Of a stretch of DNA of 64,000 bases, positions 53,601 to 63,354 are shown in pieces. Under the pieces are notes generated by a model. It was given only the letters and a program-made list of their open reading frames with translations, was not told the DNA's origin and ran no database searches. The DNA is from Apostichopus japonicus. Lineage: Eukaryota > Echinodermata > Holothuroidea > Aspidochirotida > Stichopodidae. A program made the translations under genes and the position numbers. Positions within the stretch are counted from its first letter, which is position 1, and every line of letters starts with the position of its first letter. The stretch lies in contig NC_092568.1 of the NCBI RefSeq assembly GCF_037975245.1, forward strand, positions 23,462,501-23,526,500, given 5' to 3'.

Positions 53601-56600
53601 AAGCGTGCGTTGACGTTTGGTCTGCATTTCATGATATATATTTAACATAACTTTCAGTTAAAGACAAACTTAAGCAACATACAGGTTAATTCACCTATAA
53701 ATGGAAAGTAATTGAAAGGTCTTGAGAAATGAAAAGACAAAAATTTATTTTTTCACAAGTCAGAGCTTTTACTTTAAAATATGCTCTGCAATAAATTACC
53801 TGCACGTCTTCTTTCTCTTCTAAAAGACCTCTCACAATGGTTGCTTTTAATTCCTCCTGAAGTCTCATATTCTCCCTGATTACTTCATCAGTTTTGAATC
53901 TTAATGAGACCAATTCTTCCTGCAAAATAAAAACAAAGAATCAATTTACCTCTCATTGGATCTGATATATACTTGATGCAAAATAATTCAATTTTCAAGA
54001 TTGACATATAGTTTGTATTTTATGTTATTATTGTATGTTAGGAAGACACAAATATAAATGAAATGAAATTTTCAAATGACTTGCACTGCAATTTGAAATT
54101 AACTTCTTCTGAAGCCAGATTTGGGAAAAAGAGTGTCCTTCTGTCGAGCAATGACTTCACTTGACTCTTGGTTGATATTCCTTGCAAGAATGTATCTGGA
54201 CCTAAACTTGTTTTCATTAATTTATATCAATTATAAGGTTAGAATGTCAAATTATTTAAGGTATTGGTATGTCAATGTTAAACATTGCCGATGCAAAGAG
54301 GATAGCAGATAAATATATGAATGCTGAGAGATTTTACTTCGTAATTACATGAAAGAAACCTGTCTTAGCAAGTATAGCTCTACTTCACGATTGACTGATA
54401 TCTCCTGTTTCAAATACACACTCAGTTTACAATCTATTAAGGAAAATTAAGCACACACCCAGAGCAGCAGAAACAAAGACATCATAAGGACAGATTCACA
54501 CCACCAAGTTTGATATTTAAGAACGTAAGTGACAACTAATTACTTAAACAGATACATCTTCCAAACACCCACCCGCGTCTAACTGCAATCTTAAGTGTCA
54601 CACACCTTGCAAAATTTGTTCTCGCCTTCCAGCTGTTGGATATAAGTTCCCTGGCTGTTTAGGAATGGAATCAAATCTTCTGGGTTAGGGAGCAGCTGAG
54701 GAGGTTCACCCGGGGAAGAGCTGCTAAACGTATCCTGAAGGGGCCTCGGAAAATGGGATACCTGCAGGTGAGATAAATGGATACATTTGTTGAAACATGT
54801 GCTGATACATGTGTTGAGGGGGCCAGGAGGGGGGTATTTTTGTAAAAAAAATCATCTGGGCCCCTTTTCATAAATTAGAAGTGCCACTCTTTGTTAATAA
54901 ATCATAAGTTTTAACATTTGCAAGTACAAATTGCCCTTTTTTTTCCTGATTAGACCTAATTAGAGAGCTACAAATTGCATTGTGCAGTACAGAAAACTAT
55001 TGTGTCCCAGAGATTTACTTTAGTTAAATCTGTAATTTCTTCCTTTGCAACCCTTTGAAATTAACGTCTAATTTCATCACCCATTAAGGAATTTATTAAG
55101 TGGGAAAAAGTGTATGTTAAAGCAACTAATATCTTATCATTAATTTTTTGTAGAGAATGACATCACAAGATTGTCGCACATTCGATATGTTCAACACAAA
55201 ACCACATTGTTAAGAACATATCTTAACTTTGTCTGTGGAAAAGTGAACAGTGTTATATGGAAAATGAATATTCATGCCCACTGAATAATTAATGATAAGT
55301 GTAACATAGTTCATCAATCATTGTCATTTGTTTGATTGATTATTCCCAGGCTTTCAAGTGAAAGATATTTCTCAGCTATTTTAATATGAAAACATGAGCA
55401 TTTTTGGTAATTTTATAAAAGTAAATGGCACATTTGGTTCCTAGGACCCATACAGCCTGGTCGATGTATCCCAACGAGAGCTGCTACTAACTTCATGCAT
55501 GCATTAGTTTACAGCAGAATTCTACTAAATGGGTGGAATAATCCACAAAAGTGTGTCACAATACAAAAATTGGTGTTTTCTTGTTTGTGGCAATTTTGAC
55601 TGTTTTTTTTCCTTAAGGCTTTATAGTTTAAAGTTGCACTTGAAAAGTGTCAACAATTTGATAACTACAGTGCCTATCAGTACAGCTACATATAACACAG
55701 TACACAAAGTTAGGGGACAAGCAAAGTTACCATAAAGCCCCATTAAGAGTTTGTTTCAATGTGTCAGGTATCACTTCATTGTTAGATTCCTAAATTTGGA
55801 AGAAAGTATTTAACAGTTTACTCAGAGTAACTTTTGACTAATCACTCGCAATAACTTGATCATCTCACTGGTTTTATCTTTAGTTTATGATATTACTTCT
55901 GATGTAATTTAGGAAAAAATCTCCAGGTATGTTAAATTTTTTTAATTGATTATAACCAGGCTTGAAAGCTATCCATAGGTCATGAATATGAGAAGAGAAA
56001 TCTATGGAAAAAAAAAACAAACACACTGGTTTTCACCTTTGACTTTCTTTCTGGTGATTCTGAGCTCAGAAATGGATCAGACCTTTTCCTATCATGTTTC
56101 ATGAGTAATGTCTTTAGCCTGATTGCAGCACTATCAGTTGTCTGCATGGTAGACAACTGGTCCTGCAGCTGATGATCCAACGACTGTGACCTCCTTCTGA
56201 GCTGATTCAGTTCCCTCGGAGAAGAGCTCAGAGACAGACGGCCTCTTGGGGGCCTCTCAGGTGATGGGAAAGGAAGAGATTGACTGAGCGGGGCATGTTC
56301 TTGGCTACGACTTCTCCTACGGCCATCTGTGACACAGAAATTATGAGTCAAAAGTTGAAGAAGCCATGAGTCATGTTTTCCATCTGATGATACAACTTAA
56401 ATGTCAAATAAGTTTGTTTTATTGACAGGTACCCCAGCATTTCCGGAGGATGTTTTCATAACATGATCCAGAAATCAGTGAATAATTTACCAGTATTGCT
56501 TTCCATATTATTTAATTGTACCAAGAATTGGTTAAAAGAGTTTCAACTTATATATTACAGTACATGACTTTGCTCCTATGATACCCAGATTACATCAGCA

Positions 56601-57857
56601 CAAGCTTTAAAAAAAAATGGAATTGGGATGAATACTGCCAATTTCTGCCGACGGTCAAATTTTTCAACTTACTGTATCATTGGCATACAACTGTCAAAAA
56701 AGTTAAAAAAGTCACAGCTTATGAAACAATAGATGCCAAAACTTTCACAAATATTTTTAGAAAATCAGTGATCTGTAATTACACTTTGCTGCGATTGGTC
56801 AGATGCCATATAGTTTTCTGTTCAGAAAGTTGTGACCAAAGAGTACTTATAATTTGTTCAACATGTAATTATCTACCTTTAATTTACAAAGCATGACACC
56901 TAAATACTGAGGCTAATTCAATGCAAAATGCAAACTTCAAAAACTAGGAAAAACTAACTTATTAAATTAAATTAAGTTCATTTATTCAGCCAATGTATAA
57001 AAATATTACACATCGAGCAAGAAATTGATAAAAATATTGGAAGATATATTAAAATATGTAAGAATATAAGAATGTACGAAATATTTAAAAATATGTAAGA
57101 ATATAAGAATGTACAAAATATTTAAATATATGTAAAATGCTAAAAAGTGTCAAAATGTGCCAAACTAAACATAGGAAAAATACAAACTAAAACGTTATGA
57201 CATATTAAATAATTTCACAGCAGGTTGGAAAAAACTATCTGTTAGATGCTTAAGTGTTTGATTTGTGAAAGATAGAGAAATTTTAAACATCTTTTGTAAC
57301 ATTCATCTAAGCTTTAGTTGAAGTATGTTTGACAGCAAGTGAAGAGACAGCACAGTGGAAACACTTTAATGACCTTTGACCTTTGCAGGAAACAACATAA
57401 TTTAGCAGTATTGCACTCATTAACATGGATACAAGTACCAGCTTCACATATGGAGTTAACGTGTTTACAAGGTTTTCAGACTTCATCTTCCGTTTTGTAA
57501 CCTAAAAATGAATTTTGACCTCCGCAAAAAACAATAGGGATCTTTGACTCTATAAGATGGATCCACAAACCACGTATGAACCTACATCCAAGCTCCACTT
57601 CTTGAGATATCGTATTAACAAATTTTTCAGACTTTGACCTCAAATGACCTCTGCAAACAACAATTGGAGGTCTTGAACTTACTAAAGTAATGTGCATACA
57701 CATACCAAATATGAAGTTCAGTCACCATATAGTTTTTAAGTATATATCTTTTTTAACTACAAGCCAAGGCATCAAAAAAGTCCACACCAACCATTACCAT
57801 TGCATAGTCACCTTTCCCCCAAAAAACACAAATCAGCTTACCTTTAAACTGAGCCAT
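29638..57857 (-). CDS. SDCCAG8: SDCCAG8 homologue (centrosomal/ciliary coiled-coil scaffold), 16 coding exons
   Basis: Coding exons: 57857-57842, 56326-56037, 54761-54606, 53919-53800, 50601-50491, 43761-43697, 42717-42508, 38678-38540, 37652-37500, 35677-35543, 34634-34518, 33621-33493, 32920-32788, 31902-31785, 31137-30963, 29853-29638. Junctions are GT-AG with matching phases; the sum is 2,283 bp, or 760 codons plus stop (human is about 713). The start MAQFK has an in-frame TGA three codons upstream. The N-terminus (to about 150) is Ser/Arg/Pro-rich. Then come GTYIQQLEGENKFCK and an almost continuous coiled coil, including LCIQCAREQAVVAP and, near the end, MEEQCIQHGKLHQRMKARLQ, all block-for-block like human SDCCAG8. 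The family sits at centrioles and basal bodies and supports ciliogenesis; human loss causes a renal-retinal ciliopathy. Several acceptors end in AAG rather than CAG. Confidence 0.93.
30491..30970 (-). repeat. Minisatellite carrying copies of the SDCCAG8 exon-15 splice donor
   Basis: Read on the gene strand, CTAAACAGGTAATGAATG occurs seven times: at the true donor (30953-30970) and six more at about 30922, 30891, 30860, 30829, 30712 and 30595. The nearer copies repeat every 31 bp. The farther ones belong to a longer unit of about 117 bp, with a third, more diverged long copy at 30491-30594. The long units also copy the last exon bases (AAGAACTGCTAAACAG). Confidence 0.93.
36662..37345. repeat. 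Long polypurine/polypyrimidine tract, about 690 bp
   Basis: The plus strand is almost all A and G, mostly GAA, GAG and GGA triplets, with rare pyrimidines. Open frames on both strands (Glu/Arg/Lys-rich or Ser/Leu/Phe-rich) follow from the composition and are not genes. It is in the SDCCAG8 intron between exons 9 and 10. Confidence 0.95.
38679..42507. other. SDCCAG8 intron 7, 3.8 kb
   Basis: Contains SINE copy 2, poly-T near 40090, poly-G at 39356-39367 and A/T runs. I recognise no coding sequence. The short ORFs at 40226-40700 have no family resemblance or splice context. Confidence 0.6.
39873..40061 (-). mobile_element. tRNA-derived SINE, copy 2, 5'-truncated
   Basis: The minus-strand copy has the CATACATACATAC tail at its left and runs through GAACTCGCGAAAGAAG and CCATGTCGGGAAGTTG (plus-strand text) to GGCGGGGAATC, where it stops inside the B box. 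It is nearly identical to the copy at 61374-61614. It lies in an SDCCAG8 intron. Confidence 0.9.
42508..50601 (-). CDS. SDCCAG8: SDCCAG8 middle exons 5-7
   Basis: Exon 5 (50601-50491) has an AAG acceptor and encodes a polar linker ending NGKTFFIAWSKEH. Exon 6 is small (65 bp: EKLKSLYDSRVKLLESQV). Exon 7 carries FRDRSELVKYETLCAELKT and the cysteine pair of LCIQCAREQ, conserved as LCLKCAQHE in human. A 6.7-kb intron between exons 5 and 6 holds repeats and a dead LINE. Confidence 0.9.
43895..44300. repeat. ACTCAT/ACTCAC simple-repeat array, about 400 bp
   Basis: Variants of ACTCATA, ACTCACA and AAACTCAC are strung together with higher-order repetition (for example ATACTCACACACTCATACTC recurs). 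It lies in the SDCCAG8 intron between exons 5 and 6. Confidence 0.93.
45640..47320 (+). mobile_element. Degraded Tx1/L1-like LINE reverse transcriptase
   Basis: Plus-strand reading with many frame breaks gives blocks in the order of an L1/Tx1-type ORF2: KEVDEGLSRTF, SPKLSVSDSAALEG, YSEVYSCLNK, DLEKAFDS-like text, GPSILKWFDIFNDQAFSSVL, VNGLLTQRFPVDRG with a GDPI-type block, a Y/F-IDDDTTFS catalytic box, then EGGLKMIDFVSLLFRLNDKL. The insertion is in the sense opposite to SDCCAG8. Stops throughout show it is dead and old. Its limits are approximate and it may begin near 45400. Confidence 0.72.
49982..50215. repeat. Two-copy tandem duplication, about 116-bp unit
   Basis: Two adjacent copies, about 96% alike, each hold ACTGGGCAGGGAT, CGCACTATATATTGGGAGAT and CAATACATCGCAACATCCCT. 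They are in the SDCCAG8 intron, about 280 bp downstream of exon 5 on the gene's strand sense. No coding role is visible. Confidence 0.93.
50602..53799. other. SDCCAG8 intron 4, 3.2 kb
   Basis: AT-rich sequence with only short, unsupported ORFs. I see no exon with matching phase and no repeat worth naming. Confidence 0.55.
53800..57857 (-). CDS. SDCCAG8: SDCCAG8 N-terminal exons 1-4
   Basis: Coding begins at ATG 57857 in an exon whose acceptor is probably at 57935 (TTTTCCAAG), so an upstream non-coding exon is expected. The coding piece is only 16 bp and splices to DGRRRSRSQEHAPLSQ. Exon 2 encodes a low-complexity Arg/Ser/Pro region, then TTDSAAIRLKTLLMKHD, like human HAVNQLKDLLRQQ. Exon 3 gives PNPEDLIPFLNSQGTYIQQL, and exon 4 EELVSLRFKTDEVIREN. 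The human N-terminal segment before this (the LEEILGQYQ region) has no counterpart that I could find here. Confidence 0.87.
56990..57130. repeat. Short AT-rich repeats in SDCCAG8 intron 1
   Basis: AATATGTAAGAATATAAGAA and GTAC-AAATATTTAAA text repeats two to three times with a period of about 45 bp. Confidence 0.6.
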
Positions 57858-58039
57858 CAGTTTGGTTCATGCAAAACTTTTCTCAGCTCTCTCCTCTGCA
57901 TAACCCTGTGCATTACTGGATTCTGTTTTTTATCCTTGGAAAATAGAAGAAATTCAAAAATTGGCATGGTAAGAAAAGTTGCAGTTTCTTAGTCTTAGAT
58001 CAGAAAAGTAAAATTTTCTCTGTCGTGACTGTCTGTCTT

Positions 58040-58431
58040 GGTACCGATCAATCGAATGTGCGGTACCGTTAAATCGAATCTGCGGTACCATTAAATCAAA
58101 TCTGCGGTGCCATTAAATCGAATCTGCAGTACCGATCAATCGAATGTGTGGTACCGTTAAATCGAATGTGCGGTACCATAAAATCAAATGTGCGGTACCG
58201 ATCAATTGAATGTGCGGTACCAATCAATGGAATGTGCGGTACCGATCAATCGAATACGTGCAGTATCGATCAATCGAATGTGCTGCACCGTTAAATGGAA
58301 TGTGTGGTAAAAAACATTCGAATGTGCGGTACCGTTAAATCAAATGTGCGGTACCGATCATTCGAATATTAGGTACCAATCAATCGAATGTGTGGTACCA
58401 TTAAATCGAATATGCGGTACCGATCAATGGA
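58040..58431. repeat. 22-bp minisatellite, about 18 copies
   Basis: The unit begins GGTACCGATCAATCGAATGT and ends GC. A second variant has GTTAAATCGAATCTG in place of GATCAATCGAATGTG, and the two alternate irregularly. One unit is 24 bp long. The array starts about 105 bp beyond the inferred acceptor at 57935, so it is probably in the 5'-most SDCCAG8 intron or the promoter region. Confidence 0.95.
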
Positions 58432-58800
58432 CTTGTGTTTTCCACCACACACCCAGGCAGAGACCTGTGCACTCTACCGAGGCTTCATATATCATTTCTG
58501 TGGCCTGTTGTCACTTTCTCGCTAATTGAGCCCCTCAACCTGCTGAAATTGCATATCTTTATCATTCTACTGTATTTTGTGTCATTTCTAGTACAAGCCT
58601 TTTTGTATCACAAGTCATACTCGGCATTTCTTATTCAGTCAACAATTTGTAAATTTGAGCCCTCTAAAATCTAACTGGTTTTCAAGCAGCAGGACTAAGT
58701 CACAAAGCCTTAGAGTTTAAGCTCTTGGTTTGCTTTTGAAATCAAATTTGGCGACAAAATAACTTTTGTCAGATTCCGGTATATACACAGTAATGTTATT

Positions 58801-58875
58801 AGTGAAAAAAAGTTTGCGTCCCAGGGACGCAAGTCCCCGAAAAAGTTTGCGTCCCGTAAAAAAAGCTTGCGTCCC
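58801..58875. repeat. GCGTCC palindrome cluster, left copy
   Basis: AAAGTTTGCGTCCCAGGGAC is followed by GCAAG, then two more TTGCGTCCC copies. TTGCGTCC-CAG-GGACGCAA is a hairpin. It is related to the cluster at 60181-60270. Confidence 0.8.
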
Positions 58876-60180
58876 AATCGAAAACCAATTACGTTTATTG
58901 TATGACCTACTGTTACTAATACTAGTGTAGTATCACAGCCTATACTTTGTGAATGTTATACACAATATAGAGCAGAAATGCTCAGTGCCTTAACTTCGCT
59001 ATTTTCCAGGGGAGGCCGGGGGCGCCCCTCCTTTCGACCACCCTGCCGTTTCAACCCATTTTTACCCCCAGTCCCCCTCCTTCATCCGTCCTTCTACTTC
59101 CCTACTCGCCAACTCCGTAGTAGATCCGAGCTTTGACCTTGCAGCGATTCCAACAAACAACTCTTCCAAAATCCCTGTACTTACATTGTGCATATCTCTC
59201 GCTAAATTCCAGTTCACTGTACTACTGCATGTACATGCCTGTTCGAGCTCCATTTTCAACTACACATGCGCAAATCCTTAAAATCTGATCCAACATTTAT
59301 CCTGGCTCTTTGCAAGCAATAATCTATACGAAAATTACAGTAGGTCTATGTGAATAGTTTTTTACGCAATGTAGATTTAAAAAAAAATCAGTTCAATGTT
59401 CTAAAGTACAGTAGTTTACACACGAATGTTGCGCCAAAATAACATTTACAGTACTGAAGCACGTGGTTAATTGGACCGCGAAAAATTTTTGCAACAGAAA
59501 CTACTGATGGTAAGAATGCACATTTTACATTTGCAACTATTAATACAGAGAGAAAAACATACTGTGAGCTGAAATACCCTGTTCAGGATCAGAGATGTAA
59601 GCTTCCCACAAAATTCATAGATTGTCTCCACTCATTAACATTTTCTGATCAAAACAATGATTAAAATATTACGAAGCCTCTTTGTTGTCAAAAGGTATAC
59701 GTACTGTATGTGACAAGGCCTAACATTATGATATTGGAGTGCACACAAATGATAGCTTATACCGCAAAAAAAACTTCACTCTCTCTACACAGGGGAAAGT
59801 AAGTTGCAAGTAATTGTTGTTAAACAACATACTCCGTGTTCACTGAGCACTACAGGTGCAAGAATTTTCACAGACAATGGATGGGGACTTATAACCAATC
59901 AAATCATGGGATTTTGGAAAAGCATCATTGTCTATTTTTAGCATGAAAATCTCTGTAATGGGGTGTTGTTAACCCAGTACCTTGCGGTTGATTGTTATGA
60001 TATATTTATTTTCAAACAAATTCAATGATCTGTTGGGAGTAGGAGAAATTTTGCTTCTTGTAAGAAGAAGTTGTGGTCTTTTGAAAAGAAATAATGTTCA
60101 TTCCAAAATGTGTTTTGACAGTTTTGTTATGTTTTCCGTTGACCTAGTTGTGAGTGTATACTTGGGGTTTGTTTCTCAAA

Positions 60181-60275
60181 AAAAAAGTTTGCGTCCGAGG
60201 GACGCAAGCAATTTGAAGATTTTGCGTCCCTGGCCAAAACATTGCGTCCCGGACGCAGAATCCTGCGTTCGTAAC
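60181..60275. repeat. GCGTCC palindrome cluster, right copy
   Basis: AAAAAAGTTTGCGTCCGAGG begins the same hairpin (…GACGCAAG), followed by TTGCGTCCCTGG and TTGCGTCCCGGACGCAG. It shares order and flanking A-run with the cluster 1.4 kb to the left, in direct orientation. Confidence 0.8.
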
Positions 60276-61373
60276 AATGCTGGATACAGTTCGAACACTT
60301 ATTATGGTCTAGCAACATAAGTCTTTACAGACTAATGCATAGGTTAAGCCTATTTGTACTTAATCGGTCATCGCGTAACCGGTATAAGCTTACAGACACT
60401 AGGCCTACTTTATCTTAGCATTGACTAGCCAATGCAAATGCCACAGGACGAGGAATACAACTTGGCCGAAGCCTTTCGCTTGTACCTTTCTTTAAGTATT
60501 GCGTCTTGCACTGTAAAGCATTTGTTGGGAAGCCATTCATCACACATGTAAAATCATAGTTGGATGGATAAATGTCAAAGTATAACGAAGAACAAGTCTA
60601 CTGTGATGTAGGCTATCGCACCTTCGCAGTGTTTTCAAAATTGTCACAACATTCCTTAGTAGGGTGTACACTACAATATTAAAGCTAGGTCATGGGTGCA
60701 ACTCAGAAGGTAAGAAATGTGACAGGCAAGTCAACCGTGGATGATTTAATCTCTGTGTTTCGTTTTCCTATTGCATTTGTACCACAGCAGAGTTAACTTA
60801 TGTTTCCTAAAAAATAACGCTCTTCCAACCATATATCAACACCGATAGAGTTACCGCGGTCTAATACGGCGGCATATTGTTTACACCCTTCTATACGCAA
60901 ATCACGATTATGATTGTCAACAAAGGTAGTAAGCTAATTATCATTCCAGTTTCATGTTTTTTTCGCGAATGACATAGTTCATAAAGCGTTATTTCAAATA
61001 ATAAATTAGAAGACTGAACTCACTCAAGTAGATCTGATATGAAGTAAACGAGCTGGTTACTAAATGTAAATTTAGTATATGAAATCATTCGGATTTTAAT
61101 TTATGATAATGTCCACTGATCTATAACTTGCACGTTATATATTTGCACTAATTTTAGTAATAACGATGAAGGTCCTTAGAAAATGCTGAATGTCCATACT
61201 GGCAATTAAAACTTAACGGATTTGTGAAAAGTAAACATGTAGATGATATGTATATGAAACTCTTTAGCACAAACAACAAATTGATGGCACATTTCATGTT
61301 TTAAATTGACGCCACTGAAGTACGGTAACGTCCTCTTTTTAAAATTAATAGATATTAATGATATCAAGTTGAT

Positions 61374-61614
61374 GCGGAGTGTATAGCCTAGTGGTTAACG
61401 CCGGCGTCTCCCAGTCATGAGATCCCCGGTTCGATTCCCCGCCGACAGCAATGTGTGTCGTCTGGCAAGGGTTCAATAACAACTTCCCGACATGAACGTT
61501 AAATGGATGTGTGCCGAGAGATTGGCTTCGGTCAGCTTGCGAGTCTACAAGCCTCCATGGCTTCTTTCGCGAGTTCCTGCTTGCGGGAAGATCACATATA
61601 CATACATACATACA
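61374..61614 (+). mobile_element. tRNA-derived SINE, copy 3, full-length
   Basis: The head GCGGAGTGTATAGCCTAGTG has a good A box (TAGCCTAGTGGTTAACG) and a canonical B box (GGTTCGATTCC). The body matches copy 2 almost base for base and ends in (CATA)n. Direct repeats ATTAATGATAT at 61354-61364 and 61630-61640 bracket it, about 10-15 bp beyond each end; an alternative shorter match is CAAGTT on each side. It is a SINE and not a tRNA gene, because a fixed 3' body is shared among copies. Confidence 0.92.
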
Positions 61615-63354
61615 AGTTCAATGTACCACATTAATGATATAGTCGGCTTTCACTATGACTTTAATTCATCCCTCATAATACACCTTTCGATTCTTTATGT
61701 GGCGTATCTTGTTCGCAGTAATGATTTACAGTGACATAGTTTCTTTCGGCTCCATTAAGAGTTCAAATCCATCTATTTCTGTGTGTAACCTTTCTATTTT
61801 AGCGTTACTGGGAATAGCCTACAGAACTAACAAATTGTTGACGGTTTGAACAAGCCCAAGTCGAGGCATTGCAAATGACCTTTAGATGAAAGAATCAAAC
61901 ATAGATATTTAAAGTCACATGTATAAAGTGGTTTGTGCTTTCGTCGTATCTGTACCGGATGGATATATATCCAACATGCCATTGTGAATTACCACTGTTT
62001 GGACAACAAATCGATCCGCGAGTAGGCCTTATTCAGCGACACATTAGATCGATGGTCTGAAACACTTGAGTCGCAGGTGTTTCATTTATTAGGCAGAATG
62101 ACTTGAACATGTTACTAGTGCCCCAGGGAATCACTGTTGCCATGGCTGGGAGGCCAATGACCGTCATGATACTTGTCATAAATCATGAGTTTACATTTAG
62201 GTTCGAAATTAATCGTAATACGTGACGTGATAGACGATGAAAGAACAACCGAGTTCCATGTATGAAACATTGTGTGCGGTATACATTTCTATACAAATTT
62301 TTACCTATACATTATACCATTAAAGCGGTAAAGCCCCTCCCCCACCCCCCTACCCAGCACTACTTCGTTTGATAGCGTCCTCACTTAATTGCTCCATCCA
62401 GTACCAAACGCTAAACAATCCCTTGTGATTCAACATGAAAGGAATATTAGGATTCTGTCATTACTCTGTCCTCTTTTGCATTGAACAATAAGACATATAT
62501 ATCATCATGAATAGTCTTAAGGATGGACTCATTTGTTTTTATTAAAGGAGGTGGGTGGGGGAGGGAGCTCTAGGGCGTGATGCAAAGTCTCGAAAAGTAC
62601 AATATTTCAAATAAAACATTTGAACCTGCAAATTGAGAAAAGAATTATTTTGCACAAAAAGGAATGAGTTTATATCAGACAAAACAATCTATTTTGATAT
62701 CATGTTATTATTGTTGTTGACTTATTTTTTTTTTTCTATTTTTTTTTTTTTTGGACGGAAAATATCACTGGAGAAATAGCCAATCAATAGATCTATTCTT
62801 AATCGTTTGCGTCTATATTTATATTTTCTGACAAGTTTGACGATAACGTGACGCCGCTGTAATCTCCTTAAGGGCACTTCAAAAACATGATTGACAGCCG
62901 TAGAACATGCTCGGAGTTGACAAATTTATTTCCATAGTTCAGCAAAGTATGTGATTGACATTGAGGCGTAAGATATAGTATAAGTATAGTTTTCTATGTT
63001 TTTAGACCTAGATCTTGATCTAGGTTCAGTGGCATGCTGCTTGTGAACTTGTTCAGTTAAAACCAAATTGGATTAGTATTACGACATTGCATGTGGTACA
63101 CACAGTAACCTTACGCCTTCATGCCTCCCGGATATGTAAGAGTGAACAATCTACCAATCGGTAAGAAAACCTGAAGAATTTGTCAAGTTTGTATGACGCT
63201 GAGTAAGTAATGTCTACATTTTACGAAAATATAAAAAGATAAAAAGAACCGTACATATGCCGCATGCTGTTAATAGCAAATAATCTAGTGGTACAGAACG
63301 TGTAAACGCATGCAGCTAGTGGTCGGTTTTCTCCAACCCTACCCCGCCCCCTTA

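Larger units (their letters stand above)
57935..63354. other. SDCCAG8 upstream region
   Basis: No protein-coding exon is recognised. An upstream non-coding SDCCAG8 exon and promoter should lie here because the ATG exon has an acceptor. A 65-residue ORF at 59062-59259 is not connected by any splice phase. The region holds the 22-bp minisatellite, the GCGTCC clusters, SINE copy 3, and AT-rich unique DNA. Confidence 0.5.

Noticed and set aside
58040-58431. CRISPR array
   Set aside because: The 22-bp units abut without spacers, so this is a plain minisatellite.
59062-59259. ORF MKMELEQACTCS… as a possible SDCCAG8 N-terminus
   Set aside because: It has no donor with the right phase to reach 57934, and the ATG exon has an in-frame stop upstream. 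It shows no similarity to the family start.
61374-61445. A functional tRNA gene
   Set aside because: The head has A and B boxes, but it is followed by the same body and tail as the other two SINE copies.
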